This document shows, piece by piece, positions 16,339 to 22,240 of a stretch of 22,240 bases of DNA. The stretch's first letter is position 1; every line of letters begins with the position of its first letter. The DNA is from Clostridium_AB sp036639235 (GTDB lineage: Bacteria > Bacillota > Clostridia > Clostridiales > Caloramatoraceae). The notes beneath the pieces were generated by a model. That model ran no database searches. It worked only from the letters and a program-made list of their open reading frames with translations, and had not been told where the DNA came from. The translations under genes and the position numbers were made by a program. The stretch is from positions 1 through 22,240 of the forward strand of contig NZ_JAVWJB010000031.1 of the NCBI RefSeq assembly GCF_036639235.1, in the 5' to 3' direction.

Positions 16339-16376
16339 AAACAAAAAGGGTAGGCGGGTAGCCTACCTTTTTGTTT
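16339..16376. terminator. Bidirectional intrinsic terminator between converging genes
   Basis: AAACAAAAAGGGTAGGC pairs with GCCTACCTTTTTGTTT (one bulged G) around GGGTA. The A-run and T-run on the two sides make it work in both directions, serving the ferredoxin gene (+) and the gene ending at 16381 (minus). Confidence 0.9.
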
Positions 16377-16380
16377 ATAT

Positions 16381-16956
16381 TTATTTTGTAAGTATTAAAT
16401 TATCTAGTATTTTCTTAGATGATTCTGTGCTCTCCTTTGAGCTTAGTTCTATACCTATATAAGTGTTAATTATATTAGGTGTGTCCTTACTTTCAATTAT
16501 GTTAACCTTGTAATCTGAAAGTTTTTCTTTGATTTTTTCTGCCCTAACTAGACTTTCCTTATGACTCTGGTAGTTCTTATTTGGCACCCTTAGGGTAATT
16601 GTTCCCTTGTCCTTAATAAGATCGCTTCTGTTAAGCTCTAACACAGTATAGTTTGTTCCGTCCTTTAGGTATTTATCAAGTGTAGTTGTTAATTGTTCAT
16701 CTGTTTTTAGAATTCCACAGGATTTAACTGGTATCTGTGATGATAATTCCTGTTCTATTTGCTTTAGAACAACAGATGTATCCCTAGTTGTTTCCTCTGA
16801 GGAATTGTTTAGCGTTGTAAATAGTACAACTCCACTTTTCCCCATATTGGCAACTGATTGACTTTCTATTTTTTCGATTGTGTAAATTAGAAAGCCTACA
16901 GCTATAACCGTTGCAGCAACAACTACCCCAACCATAAACATTTTGAACCTTTTCAC
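16381..16956 (-). CDS. Membrane-anchored protein resembling a degenerate SpoIIP/amidase fold (191 aa)
   Basis: One N-terminal transmembrane helix (about 6-27) leads to an extracellular domain. Its pattern loosely follows the SpoIIP family, the peptidoglycan hydrolase of spore engulfment: a strand (VVLFTT) where SpoIIP has HTH, a helix like the family's VGxeLxxeL, LELNRSDL where SpoIIP has its D-HRD strand, NxxxHKESLVRAEKIKEKL like the eN..lA.kl helix, and NTYIGIELSSKESTESSKK like the last IEvG..nt.eEa segment. Only the last Glu (E170) seems kept; the zinc-binding His are gone. So it would be non-catalytic, if the match is real. The start is GTG at 16956 behind GGGGG; an ATG five codons in is an alternative. 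It is probably monocistronic. Confidence 0.5.
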   Translation of the reverse strand: MKRFKMFMVGVVVAATVIAVGFLIYTIEKIESQSVANMGKSGVVLFTTLNNSSEETTRDTSVVLKQIEQELSSQIPVKSCGILKTDEQLTTTLDKYLKDGTNYTVLELNRSDLIKDKGTITLRVPNKNYQSHKESLVRAEKIKEKLSDYKVNIIESKDTPNIINTYIGIELSSKESTESSKKILDNLILTK

Positions 16957-17069
16957 CTTGTCCCCCTATGTAATTTATCATACAGAATTATATGACTAAC
17001 TTAGGGGTAATATGTTGATTACATATGAATTCGGTATTATGAAAATATCCACCCAAATTCTATATATAA

Positions 17070-18004
17070 TTATTTGTATTTAATGTGGAATTCCCAGTCT
17101 CCGCTTTTATAGTTACCTGACACCTCATATCTAATAGGCTTAACTGCAGGATCACTTGTTTTAACTGTAACTACAGCCTCACATGATGTATTACCATACT
17201 TACCTGTTTTGATTTCTATACTATGGTCGTACTTCTTATCATCGGTTGGGAAAATAATCTTAATATCACGTGCTTTAACACTTTCAAGGATACTCTGCTG
17301 TTCTACAGATGTAATAGACTTAGTTACCGCATAATCCTTACCTATATCAACAACAACTGTAGACCCTGGCTTAATCTGAGCCTTCTCTANNNNNNNNNNN
17401 NNNNNNNNNNNNNNNNNNNNNNNNNNNNNNNNNNNNNNNNNNNNNNNNNNNNNNNNNNNNNNNNNNNNNNNNNNNNNNNNNNNNNNNNNTCCTTACCTAT
17501 ATCAACAACAACTGTAGACCCTGGCTTAATCTGAGCCTTCTCTATAATCTTGTTAATAAGGCTTGTATAATACTCCGGTACATTCTTAAGGTCGTTCTTT
17601 TTCATAAGACGCTTCATAAAAATGTCCTCAACATTCCTTGTGATTCTATACATCTTGCCGTTTACGTCCATAAGGTTACCCTCTTCAGAGTCTGTAACAC
17701 CTGCTATATACTTATATGTGCCAAGATTCTCATTACCACTATAAACCTCAAAAATAAAATCAGGCTCAAGTCCAGGTGACTTCTCAGCAGGCTTTACCTT
17801 CTCAAGGTATGAAACAAATCTATCCATACTCTTCTTATCTATAATTGTGTATCTACCTGCATATCTTGCATTGGTAATTGTGATTCTTTCAACTTCCTGA
17901 TTCTCAAGTTCTGACTTAACCTCAGTCTTATCAACACTACCTCCACATGAAGCTAGCATAAGTGTAAAAACTAATATCATAAAAAGCGAAATAATTTTCT
18001 TCAT
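17070..18004 (-). CDS. Lipoprotein interrupted by an artefactual scaffold gap (259 aa when healed)
   Basis: The N-terminus has a lipoprotein signal with lipobox LASC (Cys20). As given, the frame runs into the 100-N gap at 17390-17489. The 55 bases on each side of the gap (17335-17389 and 17490-17544) are identical. Removing the gap and one copy restores a continuous frame: after VVVDIGK it continues DYAVTKSITSVEQQSI and ends GDWEFHIKYK at 17070, 780 bases in all. The mature protein is soluble and of mixed alpha/beta type, with no domain I can name. The start lies 8 bases after the acetyltransferase stop with AGGTGAT as ribosome site, so it is last in a three-gene operon. It is not a true pseudogene. 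Confidence 0.8.
17335..17544. other. 100-N assembly gap flanked by an exact 55-bp duplication
   Basis: The N run covers 17390-17489. The sequences 17335-17389 and 17490-17544 are identical over all 55 bases. This is the pattern left when two contigs overlapping by one k-mer are scaffolded with a fixed gap instead of merged. The true DNA probably has one copy and no gap. Confidence 0.95.
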
Positions 18005-18012
18005 AATATCAC

Positions 18013-18549
18013 CTACTTTAGTGTCTTTCCCATTAAGTATATATCATAAAACCTATTATCTACAAGCATACCCTTAGAAATTCTTCCCTCTATTTGGAAA
18101 CCAAATCTAAGATATAAATTAATAGCTGATAAATTATCTTCCCTAACTAAAAGATCAACCTTACGAGTTACCCCGTTAGACTTAGCCCACTTAAGAAAAC
18201 AATCAATCATAGACTTACCTATACCCATGTTCCAGAAATCTTTTAAAACAGCTACACCCATCTCTCCCCTATGTTCCATTCTCTTACGGGATGATGATAT
18301 AAATGTAATTGTTCCAACTATCTTACCATTAATAATTCCAACAAAAAAACATGATCCTCGAGTCTCATTAACTTTGCTTATATAACTATATTGCTGATCA
18401 TAGCTCATATAATATTCCCCTTGACCATATGAAAGATTGTTGCTTTCACCTGCAATCTTATTAGACATGTTAATAATCTCTTCAGTGTCCTCTACCTTAG
18501 CCTTACGAATTGTAAGACTTAAACCATTCTTTAGAGTATATATGTACAT
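18013..18549 (-). CDS. GNAT-family N-acetyltransferase (178 aa)
   Basis: This enzyme is predicted to transfer an acetyl group from acetyl-CoA to an amine. The fold is recognisable: N-terminal LTIRKAKVEDTEEI, central VGTITFIS strand, MGVAVLKDFWNMGIGKSMID (motif A with the acetyl-CoA loop NMGIGKS, 107-113), then NLSAINLYLRFGFQIEG (motif B). It is closest in feel to RimI/PhnO-like or SpeG-like single-domain enzymes, but the substrate cannot be told. AAGGAG precedes the ATG. It lies between a small membrane protein (24 bases upstream) and a lipoprotein (8 bases downstream), and is probably co-transcribed with both. Confidence 0.9.
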   Translation of the reverse strand: MYIYTLKNGLSLTIRKAKVEDTEEIINMSNKIAGESNNLSYGQGEYYMSYDQQYSYISKVNETRGSCFFVGIINGKIVGTITFISSSRKRMEHRGEMGVAVLKDFWNMGIGKSMIDCFLKWAKSNGVTRKVDLLVREDNLSAINLYLRFGFQIEGRISKGMLVDNRFYDIYLMGKTLK

Positions 18550-18573
18550 TTAGTTACTTCTCCTTAAATGAAA

Positions 18574-18963
18574 TTAATGAAAAGTAATCCCCTCAATAAT
18601 ATATCCAATTGCTAGTAGGACAACCCCCACAAGAACAATAAATAATCCAGTTGCAAAGGGATTATCATCTTCATAACTTTTAGTTTCTACAAAAGTCTCC
18701 TCAAATCCTTTATGTTTGAAACTAATCATGTCACCCATAATCTTACGGTACATACCCTTTTGAACATATGGTCTTCTATAAAGAGATGGAATCGCAGTAA
18801 CCAAAACAATAGCTCCTACACCATAATAAAAAACAGGTAATATCTCTATTAACTTAGAACCCTTAACAAGACTAAAAATAAAAGCAATAACTAATACCCC
18901 AGGTATTAACACAGCTTCAAGTATTCCAAATAACTTTAATCTTTCCTTAAACTTAGCTCCCAT
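18574..18963 (-). CDS. Small membrane protein with three predicted helices (129 aa)
   Basis: Hydrophobic stretches lie at about 14-34, 41-60 and 105-125. Between the second and third is a charged loop (SLYRRPYVQKG ... ETKSYEDDNPF). The N-terminus is basic. I do not recognise a family. AAGGTG lies 6 bases before the ATG. It leads a three-gene minus-strand operon (membrane protein, acetyltransferase, lipoprotein). Palindromic element 5 lies upstream on the opposite strand, so its promoter should be in 18964-19090, an AT-rich stretch where I cannot identify clear boxes. Confidence 0.75.
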   Translation of the reverse strand: MGAKFKERLKLFGILEAVLIPGVLVIAFIFSLVKGSKLIEILPVFYYGVGAIVLVTAIPSLYRRPYVQKGMYRKIMGDMISFKHKGFEETFVETKSYEDDNPFATGLFIVLVGVVLLAIGYIIEGITFH

Positions 18964-19103
18964 AATAACACCTTCTTCCTAAAGTAAATATAATTAATCT
19001 TCCTATTAAATACTGAAATTAATTATTCATTATTAATGAGTATATAATATTTACCCTTTTTAATCTACTATGATAGGTTGCTCATTGGTTGAAAGGTTGT
19101 ACA

Positions 19104-19150
19104 AATGAAATGGTCCTCCCTGGACTAACCGCGTTTTGGATTCCTCCTAG
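19104..19150 (+). repeat. Solo arm of a palindromic element
   Basis: AATGAAATGGTCCTCCCTGG, ACTAACCGCG and TTTTGGATTCCTCCTAG repeat the 5' arm of element 5 at 19183, ending after the conserved box. It is a partial duplication with no matching second arm. Confidence 0.8.
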
Positions 19151-19182
19151 CTATATAGAACCCTCTACTAAAAGGTTGTACA

Positions 19183-19381
19183 AATGAGATGGTTCTCCCT
19201 GTACTAACCGCGTTTTGGATTTCTCCTAGAGCTTCTAAGGCACAAAATACACATACCCTAAGTGCAGCCTAAAAACTCGCTTTCAGCTCAAACAATAGGC
19301 TTTACTAAGGGTCTATGGATTTTGCACCTAAGAATCTCTAAGTCGAAACCAGAGGGTCAGTCCAGGGAGAACCATCTCATT
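19183..19381 (+). repeat. Palindromic element 5 (199 bp) with private outer arms
   Basis: The outer arms AATGAGATGGTTCTCCCT (19183-19200) and their exact complement (19364-19381) pair. They differ completely from the GATAAGATATT arms of the other 195-202-bp copies. The inner boxes are the usual ones: ACTAACCGCGTTTTGGATTT, CTCCTAGAGC, apex TAAAAACTCGCTTTCAGCTC, TCTAAGTCGAAACC and AGAGGGTCAG. It lies divergent from the membrane-protein operon. Confidence 0.85.
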
Positions 19382-19411
19382 ATGTAAGTACTTCAACAGA
19401 GTAATGCTTTC

Positions 19412-19505
19412 TTGGTAGTGTCTTTAAAAAAGCCACGTTATTAGATATAACTGAATTACTTAAATCAAACCTTCTCAATTGCGTAAGCAATGGGGATTTT
19501 TTATT
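19412..19505 (+). terminator. Variant terminator module after element 5
   Basis: TTGGTAGTGTCTTTAAAAAA plus GCCACGTTA (19412-19440) is the first half of the conserved module. The TAGTAAC hairpin is missing. In its place, TCTCAATTGC pairs with GCAATGGGGA (19473-19495) and TTTTTT follows. The terminator function seems kept with a different hairpin. Confidence 0.65.
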
Positions 19506-19842
19506 TTATAGATATCTAGTATAGGAGACTAAAACCATTACCTTAAGTCTCTTTACCTTCATAAACTTTAAAACAGCCATAGGCTTATTAACCTGCATGT
19601 AAAAAAATAATCTACTCTATCTTATATATTGATATAAAGTAGTATCTAATAGATTAATTACCTATTCTTATTTAGTCTTATACTAACTTTATTAAAACCT
19701 ACAAAGACTAAACTAATTTTGCTTCGCTTTCTCCAAAGAAATAAAATATACCTTCTAATTAAAACAAAATATAATAATATCTTCTTTCCAAACCTCAAAA
19801 AACCTCACGCTCCGCTTCTACTCTAAAAGCAAAAAATAAAAT
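19506..19842. other. AT-rich intergenic stretch
   Basis: No gene, RNA or clear repeat is recognised here. It is very AT-rich, with short GCTTCGCTTT and GCTCCGCTTC pieces resembling those near the other elements. Confidence 0.5.
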
Positions 19843-19896
19843 AATCTAGTAACGAAAGTTACTAGATTCTCGTGGCTTTTTCAAAGACACCAACTT
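19843..19896 (-). terminator. Conserved terminator module 5
   Basis: Read on the minus strand: AAGTTGGTGTCTTTGAAAAA, GCCACGAG, then AATCTAGTAAC-TTTC-GTTACTAGATT (19868-19843) followed by ATTTTATTTTTTG. It lies 30 bases beyond element 6 on that strand. Confidence 0.75.
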
Positions 19897-19925
19897 AAAC
19901 TATCATTGTGTAGGATTAGTTTCAT

Positions 19926-20127
19926 GATAATATATTGTAGCCTAGGCTGTACCCTCGAGTTTCGACTTAGAAGTTCTTAGGTGCAAAAATGTAAAGACAC
20001 TTAGGGATGGCGCCTGTTTGAAGCTTTAGCTGAGTTTTAGCCAGCCCTTAGTGGATTTGTGTTTTTGTGCCTTAGAACTTCTTGAAGAAATCTCAAACGC
20101 GGTCTGACTAGGCTACAATATATTATC
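19926..20127 (-). repeat. Palindromic element 6 (202 bp)
   Basis: The outer arms GATAATATATTGTAGCCTAG (19926-19945) and their complement (20108-20127) pair; a G-to-T difference from the other copies is matched in both arms. Boxes are GAGTTTCGACTTAGAAGTTC and GAACTTCTTGAAGAAATCTC, then AACGCGGTC. The apex TTTGAAGCTTTAGCTGAG is shared with element 1. It is downstream of the His-rich protein gene, beyond a weak terminator. Confidence 0.85.
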
Positions 20128-20130
20128 TGT

Positions 20131-20166
20131 AAACAAACCAAAAGTGATGACCTAAGCCATCACTTT
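20131..20166 (-). terminator. Probable terminator of the His-rich protein gene
   Basis: On the minus strand AAAGTGATG pairs with CATCACTTT across an 8-base loop, followed by TGGTTTGTTT, an imperfect T-tract. Read-through into element 6 is possible. Confidence 0.6.
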
Positions 20167-20179
20167 CTATCTACCTATT

Positions 20180-22000
20180 TTATTTTTTCTTTTTTTTCTC
20201 TTTTCCTTTTGGTAGCATTACACAACCTGTAAATGGATTGTAGTACATTAACCAAATTCCAGAGTTTTGATGAGGTGTCCAGCTTACAAAACCAGTCATT
20301 CCCTTATATGGTTGATGTGATTCCTTCTTATCTCCAGCAATACCGTAGATTAGGTATTTCACCCCTCCATCATTGTCATATTTAATTCCAAAGTGGTAGT
20401 AGCCCTTACACTTAAAATACTTAATATAATTAATATATGGATAAGTCATTTTTAAGTGTTGAATAGCGCTATAGTAAGGATACATTTTATTATCCTTGTC
20501 TGGGAATGAAGCATCCATATCAACCTTCCAGAACTTGCAGCCCTTAGCTCCCTTAACTTCTACCTTTTCATAATCCTTTAGAACACAGTGTAGAGCCTTA
20601 GCATACTCTTTACTTTTACTAGTATCCTTCATATCCTGGCATCCACCATCAAAGTGTCCATGGTGGTGGAAATCATCTTTGTGGTTATGCTTATAATCAT
20701 GCCAATCACAATCATGCTTTTTCTCACACTTACATTCATCCTGTCCGTGGTGATGATGCCCCTCACAATGTCCATGATGATGTCCTAGACTCTTATCCTG
20801 GTCACAAATATATTTAAGCATTGTTTGCTTATATTTTCTAAGTTCTCTTTCAAGGAATTTCTTAAACTCTAGCTCTATTTCATTTTCAAGTTTATTAAGG
20901 TCAGCCTTAAGCTCATGACACATATTATGTCTATCAATATTAGCTCTAGCCATTGCCCTAGCTAGTATCCCATCTTCATTTGAAATGCTATTTGCACTAT
21001 CTCTAAAGTCGTTATCACAGCTATCATCAATACAATCATCCTGTGAATTACTGCAAATATCCTCTCTTAAAATATCATCATTAGGGCATATTATCATCTT
21101 CTTAACACTAGGGCCATCCTCCTCCCTAGTCATATTGTCAGCATACATTGAGTCCTCTGATAATAAATTAATGTCGCTTTCATAATGTAGGAATTCATAA
21201 CCTTCCCTTGAATATGACTCAACATAATCATTATCATCTCTTTGAAGCTGTCCTTTTCTACTTACAAAATCTCTAGCATCCTCAAAAATTTCATCTTCAT
21301 CAGAGTCTAAATTAAGTAATGCTCTAGTTTCATCAACTAGGTCCCTGTTTTCCCTAAGAACATCATTTTCAGCCTGCTCAACGATTTGGCTGATTTGGTC
21401 CTTAATAGTGTCCTTATCACTTGCATTTACCCTTGTACTATTAACTATTTCTCTGTTTTCAGCAATTACTTCACTTTCAGCTTTTTCAACAATTCTATTG
21501 ATTTGATCCTTAACTGAAGGCTCTGTATATGAATCATCAGATTCACCGCTCAGATCACCATTATTATTACTAGATACAAATGATTCCGAAGTTATTTTGT
21601 CTCTCCACTTAGATCTATCCTTGCCAGCATAGCCTGCTAGCGGAACCTGAAGTCTATTACCTTCCTTAACTACAGCTGCAACATTAAAGCTTTCAGTTGT
21701 TAATCCAGTTCCCTTAATATTTTCATTATCTTGTTCCCAAATAGTCTCACCTTTACCTGACTTATCTACATTAAGCTCCCCAAGTCTTGCAACAATTGCA
21801 GGACTCTTTGATGAATCAACTAAGTAACAACAATATGGACCTTTTTCAGCTTTAAGGTTTTGAGCAAAAACAGTTATTTTACACACACCGTTTTTTGATT
21901 CAAGCTTAGTGTATCCAGTTGGCTGTTTATCACCTGCAACTTCAAAGCCCTTATCCTCCTCATTGAAAATGAGAAATGATCTATTGTACTTTTTACTCAA
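20180..22000 (-). CDS. His-rich spore-coat-like protein (606 aa)
   Basis: The N-terminal 1-135 region (YNRSFLIFNEEDKGFEVAGD ... PTGYTKLE ... VAAVV) and the C-terminal region of about 480-598 (YYHFGIKYDNDGGVKYLIYG ... GMTGFVSWTP ... GIWLMYYNPFTGCVMLPKG) resemble a conserved clostridial family that I associate with spore coat or exosporium (from memory, DUF7922-like). Between them are two tandem repeats (VKDQINRIVEKAESEV and IKDQISQIVEQAENDV, near 160-225), a long acidic stretch, a coiled-coil-like segment (about 355-395), and a His/Cys-rich block near 403-450 (HHHGHCEGHHHHG, ECKCEKKHDC) able to bind metal. The C-terminus is poly-Lys. The start is TTG at 22000, supported by GGAGGG 7 bases upstream. 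No signal peptide fits mother-cell assembly. The coat role is inferred. Confidence 0.7.
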   Translation of the reverse strand: MSKKYNRSFLIFNEEDKGFEVAGDKQPTGYTKLESKNGVCKITVFAQNLKAEKGPYCCYLVDSSKSPAIVARLGELNVDKSGKGETIWEQDNENIKGTGLTTESFNVAAVVKEGNRLQVPLAGYAGKDRSKWRDKITSESFVSSNNNGDLSGESDDSYTEPSVKDQINRIVEKAESEVIAENREIVNSTRVNASDKDTIKDQISQIVEQAENDVLRENRDLVDETRALLNLDSDEDEIFEDARDFVSRKGQLQRDDNDYVESYSREGYEFLHYESDINLLSEDSMYADNMTREEDGPSVKKMIICPNDDILREDICSNSQDDCIDDSCDNDFRDSANSISNEDGILARAMARANIDRHNMCHELKADLNKLENEIELEFKKFLERELRKYKQTMLKYICDQDKSLGHHHGHCEGHHHHGQDECKCEKKHDCDWHDYKHNHKDDFHHHGHFDGGCQDMKDTSKSKEYAKALHCVLKDYEKVEVKGAKGCKFWKVDMDASFPDKDNKMYPYYSAIQHLKMTYPYINYIKYFKCKGYYHFGIKYDNDGGVKYLIYGIAGDKKESHQPYKGMTGFVSWTPHQNSGIWLMYYNPFTGCVMLPKGKEKKKKK

Positions 22001-22097
22001 AGATTTCCCTCCCTAGGCATAGTTATCATTACATTATATGCAGAAGCAATCAAAAATGAACTATTTTTTTTAGATTTGGGATAGATGGGGTGTTATT

Positions 22098-22190
22098 TCA
22101 TATTCTGACCCTGGCGGGATTTCATCAAGAACCTCTAAGGCGAAAAAATATAAATCCACTAAGAGCTGGCTAAAACTCGCCTAATGCTCA
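22098..22190 (+). repeat. Palindromic element 7, truncated or diverged, near the window end
   Basis: TTCTGACCCTGG, CGGGATTTCATCAAGAACCT, CTAAGGCG and the apex GCTGGCTAAAACTCGCC match one arm of the family. The expected second arm is not found in the remaining 50 bases, which instead read AATGCGCTAAATG and an A-run before the window ends. Confidence 0.6.
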
Positions 22191-22240
22191 GCATTCCTGT
22201 AATGCGCTAAATGTAAATTTGATAAAAAAAATACCTCCTG

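Noticed and set aside
17223..17534. Plus-strand open frame through the gap
   Set aside because: It is an artefact of N translation opposite the lipoprotein gene.
6012..22190. Retron, group II intron or IS200/IS605 origin for the elements
   Set aside because: No reverse transcriptase, TnpA/TnpB or intron domain 5 signature is seen anywhere in the window.

Overview
The window looks like chromosomal DNA of a low-GC, spore-forming Clostridia-type Firmicute. Genes have strong AGGAGG-type ribosome sites and AT-rich codons. The set includes a single-cluster ferredoxin, a clostridial-type His-rich coat-like protein, the DUF1659/DUF2922 pair, a small sigma-70 factor and Amidase_3 lysins. Species cannot be fixed from the sequence. 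One 100-N scaffold gap (17390-17489) is flanked by an exact 55-bp duplication, so it is an unmerged contig overlap lying inside a lipoprotein gene.

Layout, left to right. 1-149: 3' fragment of a dprA/smf-like gene (minus), cut off at a short repeat. 370-3693: large exported S-layer-like protein (minus). 4131-4682: unidentified protein with faint ComK-like features (minus). 4906-5400: DUF1659 and DUF2922 genes (+). 5586-6462: tandem hairpin repeats, then a giant 451-bp imperfect palindrome. 6535-8405: two tandem amidases without signal peptides (+). 8766-9362: sigma factor (+). 9379-10836: two palindromic elements with a four-copy tandem repeat between them. 10865-14212: two more surface proteins sharing the N-terminal domain of the first (minus). 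14402-15258: tandem duplication and another palindrome. 15297-15641: small unknown gene. 15879-16018: GC-rich structured leader, then a ferredoxin (+). 16381-18963: minus-strand genes (SpoIIP-like remnant, lipoprotein, GNAT acetyltransferase, membrane protein). 19104-20127: two more palindromic elements. 20180-22000: His-rich coat-like protein. 22098-end: one truncated palindrome.

The most striking feature is the intergenic DNA. A family of long imperfect hairpins recurs seven times. Five copies are 195-202 bp, one is expanded to 451 bp and one is truncated. The boxes flanking the internal loops are conserved, while the two arms of each copy change together: outer arms differ between copies but match within a copy. 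Several copies sit just past a stop codon, and four of them are followed, in a consistent orientation, by a second conserved module (a GTGTCTTT/AAAGCCAC hairpin, usually with a TAGTAAC/GTTACTA terminator hairpin). This suggests a multi-copy, terminator-ended structured transcript, or a mobile palindrome family that uses such transcripts. No transposase, reverse transcriptase or nuclease gene is visible in the window.

Functionally, the coding genes point to the cell envelope: three surface proteins with a probable wall-anchoring helical domain, two wall amidases, a sigma factor that may drive a dedicated lysis or envelope locus, and a spore-surface candidate.
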